This document shows positions 24,866-32,005 of a stretch of 32,006 nucleotides of DNA, piece after piece. The notes under the pieces were generated by a model that made no database searches, was not told where the DNA came from, and saw nothing but the letters and a program-made list of their open reading frames with translations. Positions within the stretch are counted from its first letter, which is position 1; every line of letters begins with the position of its first letter. This DNA is from Isosphaeraceae bacterium (GTDB lineage Bacteria > Planctomycetota > Planctomycetia > Isosphaerales > Isosphaeraceae): NCBI GenBank assembly GCA_021324445.1, contig JAJPJC010000220.1:1-32006 (forward strand), in the 5' to 3' direction. The translations under genes and the position numbers were made by a program.

Positions 24866-25262
24866 TCAGCCGCCCGCGCCGGCCGGTTCATCGATCACCA
24901 ACCACGACAGCCGCTTGTTGAGGGCGCGGGCCAGGGCGCGGAGCGCCCTGACGGTGGGATTCGATACCTTGCCGGTCTCGGGTTTCGAGAGCGTGTCCCG
25001 GTCGATGCCGGACCGCTCCGAGACGTCGGAGCGGCTCAACCCTTGTCGCTCGCGTTCCGCGCGCAGCGCGGCCAGCGCCTTGGCCAGCTCCGGGTCGATC
25101 GCCAAGGGCGGGAACTCCTGTTGGACTTTGCGGATCACCTCCTCCTGTTCCGCTTGTCCCTCGGGTGTTACCCGGATAGCTGCGGACCGGTCAACGGCGG
25201 CTTCCGCAGCGGCCCGCTGCCGGGGGCAGAGCTTCCAGTGCAAGGCGGGTCCTGGGGTGCAT
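24866..25262 (-). pseudogene. Decayed XRE antitoxin paralogue
   Basis: Clearly homologous to the antitoxin at 11220-11618: LAALRAERERQGLS, NPTVRALRALARALNKRLSWLVIDEPAGAGG. From its ATG (25260-25262) the frame reads MHPRTRLALEALPP and then fails: relative to the intact copy, 2 bp are missing near 25216-25220, after which the rest is in another frame. The helix-turn-helix also has LSKPETG in place of LSKLETG, a proline inside the recognition helix. The GAGGAGG ribosome site is gone. It should not give a working repressor. Confidence 0.85.
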
Positions 25263-25349
25263 GCGTATTAGACCGTTCGCCGCGAAGTGCTGGACATTAC
25301 CCCGCGCGTTGTCCTCGTCATCCCAGGCGACCAGGTCGAAGTCGATCAT
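25191..25349 (-). pseudogene. Toxin remnant fused to the antitoxin start
   Basis: From the ATG at 25349 the frame gives MIDFDLVAWDDEDNARGNVQHFAANGL, matching the first 27 residues of the toxin at 11630-11902. It then jumps straight into RMHPRTRLALEALPP, the antitoxin N-terminus, and stops at 25191. The toxin's remaining 60 or so codons and the antitoxin ribosome site have been deleted cleanly. The 52-aa product lacks the toxin's catalytic half. It preserves the ancestral ATG that the other copy has changed to CTG. Confidence 0.82.
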
Positions 25350-25472
25350 GGCCGGCCCCGTGTCTGCCGCGCAACTGTTGAGTTTTAGGCAAACGCGCAC
25401 GGCGTGGACAAGACGCGCCGGGGACGAGGCCGGATGTCATGAAACGGGTTTACAGACAAGAAAGAAAAATGG

Positions 25473-25622
25473 CGCCTGGTTCAAATCGCCCGGCGCCAGG
25501 GTAACACTTTTCTCGAGGTGCGACCGGAGTGGTCCGGACGCAAGGGATGTCAGGACAAGGTCTTCCAGCCGATGGGCCGCAGGCTTTACGCCGCCAAGTG
25601 TTACCCGGGTTTGAACCAGGCG
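25473..25622. mobile_element. 150-bp palindromic MITE-like insertion
   Basis: Outer arms CGCCTGGTTCAAA (25473-25485) and TTTGAACCAGGCG (25610-25622) are perfect inverses. Inner arms GGGTAACACTT (25499-25509) and AAGTGTTACCC (25596-25606) are too. About 85 bp lie between them and nothing is coded. This block is absent from the homologous stretch at 12040-12073, so it arrived after the duplication or was lost from the other copy. No target duplication could be read with confidence. Confidence 0.6.
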
Positions 25623-25674
25623 AGAAATGGCCCACAGTGCCACGACGTAAACACTTCATGTGCTTGGACTTTAG

Positions 25675-25761
25675 CGGAGAGGGCGGGATTCGAACCCGCG
25701 GTGGCTGTGACACCACACGGCATTTCCAGTGCCGCACCTTCGGCCTCTCGGTCACCTCTCC
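25675..25761 (-). tRNA. tRNA-Ser (anticodon GGA)
   Basis: An 87-nt class II tRNA. Acceptor stem GGAGAGG/CCTCTCC; D-arm with ACC/GGT stem; anticodon stem CGGCA/TGCCG with loop CTGGAAA giving anticodon GGA (UCC and UCU codons). A long variable arm has a GTGG/CCAC stem; T-arm GCGGG-TTCGAAT-CCCGC. The discriminator is G at 25675 and CCA is not encoded. A 61-bp copy of its 3' part lies 13,600 bp away at 12073-12133. Confidence 0.95.
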
Positions 25762-25819
25762 TGAAATACCTAACTCATTACTATTTGGCTGCTTGCGTCG
25801 AGGGCGATGCTCCTGATAA

Positions 25820-25891
25820 TTGTTACTCTTCGGCTTGTTACTGGCTTTTGTTACTCCCCGGTCGGGCCGGCGATGCTTCCAAGGTAACACC
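25820..25891. repeat. TTGTTACT iteron-like triplet
   Basis: TTGTTACT occurs at 25820, 25835 and 25848 (steps 15 and 13 bp) in one orientation, followed by an inverted GGTAACACC at 25883. The words share GTTAC with the palindromic element on the other side of the tRNA, which carries GTGTTACCC/GGGTAACAC. The triplet lies 60 bp from the 5' end of the tRNA. It could be a protein-binding array. 25762-26150 otherwise shows no gene. Confidence 0.5.
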
Positions 25892-26150
25892 GACGCGGCA
25901 TTCTTGCTACTGGGCCGCCCTCGGTTCAGCAGTTCCGCAAATCGCCGGCTTCTGAACGACCGCGGCCGATCGAACGCCTCGACCGGGCGGGTCTCTTGGC
26001 TTTTCGGTCTGTAGCGGTTGTGCGGACCCTGCTCTCTCCGGGCCATCCGGCGGCTTTTCCGGACCGCGCGCGCCGTCTCCCCGCATCCGCCTCGTCGGTC
26101 ATCGACGAGGGGCCGCTCACCGGCGGTCCAGAACCCGATCCCGCCGCGCC

Positions 26151-27389
26151 TCAGGGCGCCCGGGCCAATGACCCGGCCCACGGTGCCCGGCAGCCCACCA
26201 GACCTCGGTCCAGCTCCCGCGCCAACCCGATCAGCGTCAGCCCCGATCGCGCCGCCGGCTTGAGGTTCCTCAGGTAGAAGACCTGCAACAGCGCGTAGGC
26301 GATCAACGACGTCAGCAGGAAGTTCACGATCGCCGTCGGCTCGTGCTTGAAGCAGTGGTCCAGGCCCCAGTGCGCCGCCAGCGTGTTGAAGCAGTCGTTC
26401 TCGATGTCCCAACGGCCATGGCCGGACCGCCACAGGCCCCGCGACGACATCTGCCGCTTCGAGAGCGTCGTCGCCCACGACCACGTCGTCGTCGCCTCCG
26501 TCTCCTCCCACCGCCCGGCGATCCGCTCCCGTCGTCGGACCGTCTCCTCGGTGCGCATCACTCGCAGCGGCCGCTTCACCCCCTCGCAGGAGGTGAAGCC
26601 CTCCTCGTCCCAGAAGTCGACCGTCCCCTTGCCCTTCGCATCGACCCAACGACCCGGCGGCTGATGGGCGAACAACCCCTTGGCATCCTGCACCAGCAGC
26701 CGGTGATCGCCCTTGGCGGTGACGATCACGTGCTTGTTCCGATCGATGCAGAAGTTGATAAATGGCGCGTCGAAGTACAAGGCGTCGGCCACCACCACGT
26801 CGAAGAACCGCGGGTAGGCGGCGAAGACCCGCTTCAGCAGCCGCAAGGCGGTGGTCTGCTCCCCCTCGCCGGGCCGGAGCAGCTCGACGTCCAGGGCCAG
26901 CGCCAGGTCCTCGCCGATCAGATGGCAGACCACCCCCTGGTGAGAGGACTCGGTCACCGGCTGCCCATCGATGGTGAGCGTGCGAGTCTGGCACCGCGGG
27001 CAGCAGCGCTTGCGGCTGGAGAAGAACTCGTGGCCGTCGATCGCGGCGACGTAGCGGCCCTCGATGCCGATCAGCGCCTTGTTCGGCTTGAGCCGATGGG
27101 CGATGTCGGCGAGGTCACGCCGCAGCGGCGGGCTGTCCATCCCGGCATAGATCCGGCCGACGGAGTCGACGCTCGGGGGCCGAGGGCCCACCAGGCCACG
27201 CAGCCGCCCGGGGAGGCGCAGGTCCTGTTCCAGGGCGTTGAGGCCGCCGCGGCGGGTGACGACGAGGATCAGGCCGCAGACGAAGGCGGCGGCGGTCGGG
27301 ATGCGGGGCCGGGTGCGGGAGTCGGTCAGGGCGGCGAGCCATCGGCCGAGGTCGAAGACCTTGTCGGCATAGGCGCAGAAGCGTCGCAT
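26151..27389 (-). CDS. DDE-type transposase
   Basis: 412 aa. The RNase-H-like catalytic core is seen as D in AIDGHEFFSS, D in VVADALYFDAPF and E in GRWDIENDCFNTLAAHWGLDHCF, an arrangement like IS4/IS1380-type enzymes. A C-x2-C motif (CCPRCQTRTLTIDG) follows the first Asp. The ATG at 27389 overlaps the stop of the upstream gene by one base (TGATG), so translation is coupled. The frame is complete and looks functional. Family placement beyond DDE superfamily is uncertain. Possible outer ends with imperfect AGCAG...CGCCGG inverted similarity lie near 25928-25948 and 27825-27846. Confidence 0.8.
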   Translation of the reverse strand: MRRFCAYADKVFDLGRWLAALTDSRTRPRIPTAAAFVCGLILVVTRRGGLNALEQDLRLPGRLRGLVGPRPPSVDSVGRIYAGMDSPPLRRDLADIAHRLKPNKALIGIEGRYVAAIDGHEFFSSRKRCCPRCQTRTLTIDGQPVTESSHQGVVCHLIGEDLALALDVELLRPGEGEQTTALRLLKRVFAAYPRFFDVVVADALYFDAPFINFCIDRNKHVIVTAKGDHRLLVQDAKGLFAHQPPGRWVDAKGKGTVDFWDEEGFTSCEGVKRPLRVMRTEETVRRRERIAGRWEETEATTTWSWATTLSKRQMSSRGLWRSGHGRWDIENDCFNTLAAHWGLDHCFKHEPTAIVNFLLTSLIAYALLQVFYLRNLKPAARSGLTLIGLARELDRGLVGCRAPWAGSLARAP

Positions 27390-27763
27390 CACGGCGCGGG
27401 CGCCTCCGGGCGGGGCCGGCCCTTGCGCGCCGCGATCTCCTGCTTCCGCTCCAGGAGGGCCTGGAGGTGGTGCTGGGAGACACGATCGATCAGCCGTTTG
27501 ACGCGGCGGCCGTTGTCGACCCACTGGCGGGTGGTGTCGTGGAGGGCCGGGGGGATGTAGATGCGGACCCGCCCGTCGACGGAGCGGGTGTGGAGATACA
27601 GGGCCGGATGCTTCTGGCCGCGCCGGCAACGGCAGTAGGGCTTGCCGCAGGAGCGGTGCTGGAGCACGAGCGAGCCGCGGATGAGGGGCTGGTCGGCCAG
27701 GAGCTGGACAGCGCGGGAGCGGGCCTGGCGCTCCTCGAGCGAGCGGTGCCAACGGGGTGTCAT
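27389..27763 (-). CDS. DUF6788-like accessory protein of the transposase
   Basis: A 124-aa basic protein: LIRGSLVLQHRSCGKPYCRCRRGQKHPALYLHTRSVDGRVRIYIPPALHDTTRQWVDNGRRVKRLIDRVSQHHLQALLERKQEI. The CGKPYCRC cluster followed by GQKHPALYL is the hallmark of the DUF6788 family, which is repeatedly found just upstream of DDE transposases. It could be a DNA-binding helper, but that is inference from context. It is transcribed first, and its stop overlaps the transposase start by one base. Confidence 0.75.
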   Translation of the reverse strand: MTPRWHRSLEERQARSRAVQLLADQPLIRGSLVLQHRSCGKPYCRCRRGQKHPALYLHTRSVDGRVRIYIPPALHDTTRQWVDNGRRVKRLIDRVSQHHLQALLERKQEIAARKGRPRPEAPAP

Positions 27764-27887
27764 GGGTCCTCCTGAAGTGGCTGGCGAGGAATTATACGTC
27801 AGTACAGGCAGGGGGAGTCAAGGTCCGGGGCGAATGCGAATCTGCTCGGCCCGGCCCGAGCGAGCTAACCAGAGGACTGACCGGACG

Positions 27888-28611
27888 TTAACGGCTCTCA
27901 AAGAAATCCGTTGCGGACTTGCTGGCCGAGCATGCGTAGCTCGGCCGCGTGCCGAGGAGCTTGGGGGCCAGCCGAGCCGGCAGAGCTGGGAGCGGGGGGA
28001 TCGGCACCGAGCCGGGCAGACCGGCCAGGGTGACGGCTCCGGGCAGGCCGAGGTCCAGGATCACGGGAAGGAAGAGGAAGAGGCCGGCCGCTGTGGTGGG
28101 CAACCGCCGTCCCTCCTCGAGGTTCAGCGCGTGGACGTCGGCGACCTCGGGGACGAGGGAGCCGTCGTTGGCGCGGTCGCCCGGTCGCCGCAAGGGGCGG
28201 CCGTGGCGAGTCGCGGTCAAGCCGGCGCGGCCCAACACCCGGAAGAGGTACGATTCGCTGACATCGAACCCCGCGCGTTTCCGCGCGGCTGTGGAGGTCG
28301 GCCAGGGTGGCCCCTTGGCGCCGGAGTTCGCAGGCCCGCTGGGAGATGGAATCGCGTTTCGGGGCGGTCTTGCGGCCGGGCGCGGCGGCCGGGAAGAACG
28401 CCTGGACGTCGGGGGCGCGGGCCAAGTCGCGGATCGCTCGAACGGAGCGGACGTGGAGATGGAATCGCTGGGCGATCGCGTCGGCGGTGATGGCGTCGTG
28501 GAAGGAGGCGCGACAAATCTCGTAGTGGCGTTGCGCGGGGAGGTCCGGTTGCTGGAACAGGCGAGCGGGTTCCGGGGAGCGAGCCATCGGAGTTGAGTCC
28601 CGAAGCGCCAA
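27888..28611 (-). pseudogene. Frameshifted, truncated transposase remnant
   Basis: In one frame (28587 to about 28290) an HTH-like N-terminus is read: HYEICRASFHDAITADAIAQRFHLHVRSVRAIRDLARAPDVQAFF. Between about 28300 and 28265 the frame shifts. The continuation in the second frame is GFDVSESYLFRVLGRAGLTATRHGRPLRRPGDRANDGSLVPEVADVHALNLEEGRRLPTTAAGLFLFLPVILDLGLPGAVTLAGLPGS. This matches the start of long planctomycete IS transposases, whose catalytic half is missing. The end at 27888-27898 lies just beside the neighbouring insertion sequence, which may have cut it off. Confidence 0.65.
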
Positions 28612-28656
28612 GTTGAACGATCCCGCCCGGCTGCCGGAGCCCCGGGCGATGAGGAT

Positions 28657-29208
28657 TCAGGACTGGTCAACCCTCGCGGCGAACCAATCCTCGTCGAGGA
28701 TGGCATACAAGTCGGCGTCGTGCCAGCGGCCGTCGCGCCAGAACTTGCGCCGGGCCAAGCCCTCGTGGCGATAGCCGCACTTCTCATAGACCCGCTTCAT
28801 CGCCGGGTTCATGGTGTGGCCCTCGATCCGGTGCAGGCCCAGCTCGCCGAAGGCGAACCTGGTCCGGATCCGGACCGCATCGGTGGCGTAACCCCGCCCC
28901 CAGGCCGACCGGTCGCCGATCACCAGTCCGCCGACCGCCCAGCGGTGCCGCCAGTTGATTTCGTGCAGGCCGATGAAGCCAATGTGCCGTTCGGTCGCAT
29001 CGAGGATCGCCCAGGTGAAGTCGTTCTCCCGGCGGTTTTCGATCCGGTCGAAAAACAGTTCCTCCTGGCGCCGGGAAACGCCCAGGTTGAGCTTGAGCGC
29101 CGCGGTGATCTCGGGGTCGTTGAGCCAGGTTAGCGCGTTCTCGAGGTGGAGCGCCCGGTCGGGGGGGACCAGCCGTGCGCGCTCCCCTTTCCAGCCGACG
29201 ATCGGCAT
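28657..29208 (-). CDS. GNAT family N-acetyltransferase (RimJ/RimL-like)
   Basis: 183 aa. The GNAT core is clear: LVPPDRALHLENALTWLNDPEI (strand 1 and helix 1), DFTWAILDATERHIGFIGLHEI, then the acetyl-CoA loop GGLVIGDRSAWGRGYATDAVRI (with the Q/RxxGxG/A-like WGRGYA), and MNPAMKRVYEKCGYRHEGLARRKFWRDGRWHDADLYAIL, typical of ribosomal-protein or aminoglycoside-type acetylators. Acceptor unknown. I chose ATG 29208, with AGGA five bases upstream; the GTG at 29220 has no ribosome site. Monocistronic. Confidence 0.88.
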   Translation of the reverse strand: MPIVGWKGERARLVPPDRALHLENALTWLNDPEITAALKLNLGVSRRQEELFFDRIENRRENDFTWAILDATERHIGFIGLHEINWRHRWAVGGLVIGDRSAWGRGYATDAVRIRTRFAFGELGLHRIEGHTMNPAMKRVYEKCGYRHEGLARRKFWRDGRWHDADLYAILDEDWFAARVDQS

Positions 29209-29295
29209 GTTCGTCCTCACGAATTGGGTTCGAACGCCGATCGCCCTGGCTGGCCCAAACCCGGACCGGCCGGGTGCTCGAAGGCGGTCGGGCGC

Positions 29296-29940
29296 TCAAT
29301 TCTTGGGGTATTGTCCGTTCTGCTTCAGCCAGGTTGACAGGGCGCGCATCCGGCCCCGGAACTGGTGGGGCGGCTCGAAGACCAGGGGCGCGGTCGCGGC
29401 CTTGGCCGCAGCCTGGACCTCGGCGGCCTCGCGCGGCAGGCCGTTGTCTCCATAATGGCTCACGGTCTCGGTCGTGAACCCGGCCTTGATCGCCAGCACC
29501 GAGAAGTTGCGCCCGTTGACGAACAGATAGGCCAGCGTCCGGCCATAGGGATCGAGGGTCGGGGCGCGGAGCAGCTCCACGTCGGTGGCCGCGGCGAAGG
29601 CACCTTGTGCGAAGGCTTTGGCCTCGGGGCCCAGCGGCTGGTCATAGGGCAAATCGTGCTCCAGGCGGCGGATCTCGGGCGTGTCGATGCCGAGAATCCG
29701 CACGATCTCGGTATCCGCGTCGCTCCAGCGGATGATGACGCCGTCACCATCCTCGACGGTGACGGCCGCCGGGTCGACCCGACGGCGTTGCCCGTGCGGG
29801 CGGGTCTGGGGTTTCGCGGCCGGCGGCTCGCCGCGAGCCTGCGTCCCCGGGGCCTGCGGCGCCGGCGACTGGGCCATCACGAAGGGGACCAGGACCAGCC
29901 CCACGGCCGTCCATCCGAACTTCCGGACTTGCTCGCGCAT
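29296..29940 (-). CDS. Secreted thermonuclease (SNase-like) family protein
   Basis: 214 aa with an N-terminal signal peptide (MREQVRKFGWTAVGLVLVPFVMAQS). The staphylococcal-nuclease fold is at about 60-190. D64 and D66 (EDGDGVIIRW), R81 and D86 (RILGIDTPE), E89 and R134 (DPYGRTLAYLFVNG) correspond to the Ca2+ ligands, the general base Glu and the two phosphate Arg of SNase, so it should be an active extracellular or periplasmic phosphodiesterase. A Pro/Gln-rich linker follows the signal. ATG at 29940 with GGAGGA. The gap to the epimerase stop is 91 bp. Confidence 0.87.
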   Translation of the reverse strand: MREQVRKFGWTAVGLVLVPFVMAQSPAPQAPGTQARGEPPAAKPQTRPHGQRRRVDPAAVTVEDGDGVIIRWSDADTEIVRILGIDTPEIRRLEHDLPYDQPLGPEAKAFAQGAFAAATDVELLRAPTLDPYGRTLAYLFVNGRNFSVLAIKAGFTTETVSHYGDNGLPREAAEVQAAAKAATAPLVFEPPHQFRGRMRALSTWLKQNGQYPKN

Positions 29941-30031
29941 ACAGTCCTCCGGGCCAGGATCACGCCCTGTCGGTCAAGGGATCGGACACCGACCGTTGGT
30001 GTCCGGTTCGTTTGGGTTCCGCGGACTTCGA

Positions 30032-30871
30032 TCACAGCCGCGACTTGACGAAGGCCAGGCCGTCGCGGCACACGTCCATGGCGTCGGGGAACAAGTCGCG
30101 CCAGACGCGCGTGGCGGCGGCCAGGGCCGGCAGCGCCCGGCCGAACGCCTCAATCGTGAGGTAGCCGTCATAACCGCTCTGCTTCAGCCCGGAGAAGAAC
30201 TCGTCCCAGTGAACCTGTCCGGTCCCCGGCACGCCGCGGTCGTTCTCCGACACGTGCACGTGGATGGTCTCTGCGGCACACGCGGCGATCGCCTGGGTCT
30301 GGCCTTTCTCCTCGATATGAGCGTGGAAGCTGTCGTACATCATCTTGCAGTAAGGATGGTTCACGGCCCGGACGAAGCGGACGGTCTGCTTCACGGTGGT
30401 CAAAAAGTAGAGCTCGAACCGGTTGAGGTACTCGACGGCCATCCGGATGCCGCGCGCCTGGGCCTTCTCGGCGGCACGCTGGAAGGTGTCGACTCCCCAC
30501 TGGAACTCGTCATCAGTCGGCGCGTGCCCCGAGAAGACGCCGATGGCCGAGTGGATCGGGCCGCAGAGGATCTCGCAGCCGAACGCCTGGCCGCACTCCA
30601 TGACGCGGTCGAGGTGCGCGACCGCAGCGTTGCGGATCGTCCCATCGGGTGAGATGGGGTTGTTCTCCGCCCCCATCACCGTGACGGCCGTCGCACTCAG
30701 GCCCAACGCCTTGAGCCGCTTCCCCAGCCGCTCGAACGGCGCCAGGTCGGCGGTGTCGAAAATCGGGATCTCGACCGCGTCGAAGCCCAGCGCCTTGATC
30801 TGGTCGAGGAGCGCGTCGTGCTGCTCGGTGACGTGGGTGGTCCACAACAACAGGTTCATGCCGGTTTTCAT
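30032..30871 (-). CDS. Sugar epimerase/isomerase, TIM-barrel (D-tagatose 3-epimerase-like)
   Basis: 279 aa, xylose-isomerase-like TIM barrel. The expected divalent-metal ligands are E148 (AVEYLNRFE), D180 (MMYDSFHAH), H206 (IHVHVSENDRG) and E241 (LTIEAFG), the set used by D-tagatose/D-psicose 3-epimerases and related keto-sugar epimerases. The N-terminus MKTGMNLLLWT is typical. The real substrate cannot be told from sequence; sugar phosphates, inositols or hydroxypyruvate isomers are possible. I chose ATG 30871; an extra 15 codons upstream to 30916 lack homology. No sugar transporter lies nearby. Confidence 0.87.
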   Translation of the reverse strand: MKTGMNLLLWTTHVTEQHDALLDQIKALGFDAVEIPIFDTADLAPFERLGKRLKALGLSATAVTVMGAENNPISPDGTIRNAAVAHLDRVMECGQAFGCEILCGPIHSAIGVFSGHAPTDDEFQWGVDTFQRAAEKAQARGIRMAVEYLNRFELYFLTTVKQTVRFVRAVNHPYCKMMYDSFHAHIEEKGQTQAIAACAAETIHVHVSENDRGVPGTGQVHWDEFFSGLKQSGYDGYLTIEAFGRALPALAAATRVWRDLFPDAMDVCRDGLAFVKSRL

Positions 30872-30896
30872 GGGGTTGTCATCCTTCTGGATCGGA

Positions 30897-31454
30897 TCAC
30901 CGTCGGAAATCTTCACGATAGAATAGCGAAATCCAATAGAGTCCCGTGCATGCCCAGGCGAGGCCCAGGAGGAGGCCGAAGGTTTCCTGCCAGGAGCGGG
31001 AGATTCGGCGCCGACGGGAGCGTCCCAAGTAGCCGCCGGCCAGGAGCGTGAGAGTGACGTACACAGCCATCAAGGGAGTGCCGTAGAAGTAGCAAACGGC
31101 GCTCATCGAATCCCGTGGTAATACGCCCCGAACGCGGAGATAGACGACCGGCGGCCAGAGCAACCATGCCGCCGTGCCGTGGGCGAACCAGAGGAGTCTC
31201 CCGGCTCCCCAAGGCCGTCGTCGCGCGGTCCAGAGCAACAGGGGTGGCCCCACCAGCGACAACCCCCCGAGGACGAAGACCAGTAGGAAAAGCCAGTGGC
31301 CAACTCGATCCTCCGGGCTGTTGCCCACCTGAAACTGCGATCGGAACTGGTCGATGATCAGCCAAAGACCGAAAGCCGCCCCGGCGATCAGGAGCATCAC
31401 CATCCCGATGGTCAGCCTGTCCCCGCGATGAGGGACAGCGAGTTTCTGGCTCAT
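30897..31454 (-). CDS. Five-helix integral membrane protein, unknown
   Basis: 185 aa with five hydrophobic helices near residues 14-34, 53-74, 86-104, 119-141 and 156-176. Short polar loops and an Arg-rich segment (GRSRRRRISRSW) lie before the last helix. I do not recognise a family. Its ATG overlaps the stop of the upstream small gene (ATGA), so the two are likely translated together; an ATG at 31460 would add two residues. Confidence 0.65.
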   Translation of the reverse strand: MSQKLAVPHRGDRLTIGMVMLLIAGAAFGLWLIIDQFRSQFQVGNSPEDRVGHWLFLLVFVLGGLSLVGPPLLLWTARRRPWGAGRLLWFAHGTAAWLLWPPVVYLRVRGVLPRDSMSAVCYFYGTPLMAVYVTLTLLAGGYLGRSRRRRISRSWQETFGLLLGLAWACTGLYWISLFYREDFRR

Positions 31455-31678
31455 TTGCATCGCACTTCGATGGCCCAAGCAAGGACCGGATCCGACTCGT
31501 CGTCGGGCGCTTCGTTCTCGACCGACTCCAGCAATGGGCTTTCGAAGGCGTCGATCCCCGTGTGGATCGCCCCGTCGACTCGCCCTTGGCGGTAAAAGAC
31601 GAGGTTCGAGAACAACTCGGATCGATCCGGCCGCGTCGCGAAATCGCCAGCCGTCCTCCGATCGCACTCACGCCCCAT
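31451..31678 (-). CDS. Small acidic protein, unknown
   Basis: 75 aa (GRECDRRTAGDFATRPDRSELFSNLVFYRQGRVDGAIHTGIDAFESPLLESVENEAPDDESDPVLAWAIEVRCK). Strong GGGAGGGAG ribosome site. It overlaps the membrane-protein gene by four bases, which supports a real two-gene unit. Middle part suggests a small alpha/beta domain; no motif recognised. Confidence 0.6.
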   Translation of the reverse strand: MGRECDRRTAGDFATRPDRSELFSNLVFYRQGRVDGAIHTGIDAFESPLLESVENEAPDDESDPVLAWAIEVRCK

Positions 31679-31716
31679 GATCTCCCTCCCGGTGGTAGGG
31701 CCTTCTCCAGCGCAGG

Positions 31717-31902
31717 CTATCGTCGTCGCCGGCGCGTCCGACCCCGTTGCCTGATGAGTCCCTTGTCGTCGGTCAGGATCTCGAGATGGAGCCGATCTGA
31801 GATCGCCGAGATCAGGCAATCTCCGAGATCTCTCGGGGTGGCCTGAAAGCCGGCGTGCTTCGCCAGCCGGCGCGCCTCCCGCCAATCCTGTGGGAGGGTC
31901 TT
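31717..31902 (-). pseudogene. PIN-domain (VapC-like) toxin C-terminal fragment
   Basis: The frame reads DWREARRLAKHAGFQATPRDLGDCLISAISDRLHLEILTDDKGLI, matching the C-terminal third of PIN-domain nucleases, including two of the acidic metal ligands (D in GDCLIS, D in LTDD). The N-terminal half with the first Asp is missing. Similarity stops exactly where the 17-bp dispersed repeat begins (31903), so the gene was cut there. Not functional. Confidence 0.65.
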
Positions 31903-31919
31903 AGAGTCTGTTCCGAAAG
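31903..31919. repeat. 17-bp dispersed repeat, copy 2
   Basis: AGAGTCTGTTCCGAAAG, the exact reverse complement of 220-236. It directly abuts the truncated PIN gene, supporting the view that it is a mobile-element end. Confidence 0.5.
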
Positions 31920-31934
31920 CCGGGTCTGACGGTT

Positions 31935-32005
31935 GTAGGGTGGGTGCAACCCACCAACGCAAAGCCCTGGTAATACTGATGATCGGTGGGTTTCACCCAC
32001 CCTAC
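31935..32005. repeat. Nested GGTGGGT palindrome
   Basis: Arms 31935-31955 and 31985-32005 are inverted with a single mismatch. Each arm is itself a palindrome (GGTGGGT-GCA-ACCCACC on the left; GGTGGGT-TTC-ACCCACC on the right). The whole forms a 71-bp two-level hairpin with a 29-bp centre. It resembles dispersed GTAGGGTGGGT intergenic repeats. It touches the window edge, so its full extent is unknown. Confidence 0.65.

Noticed and set aside
24381..24866. 161-codon minus-strand frame upstream of the sigma gene
   Set aside because: No homology pattern and low-complexity composition; treated as spacer.
25450..26994. Long minus-strand frame spanning the tRNA-Ser gene and transposase
   Set aside because: It runs through a tRNA gene and is out of frame with the transposase motifs.
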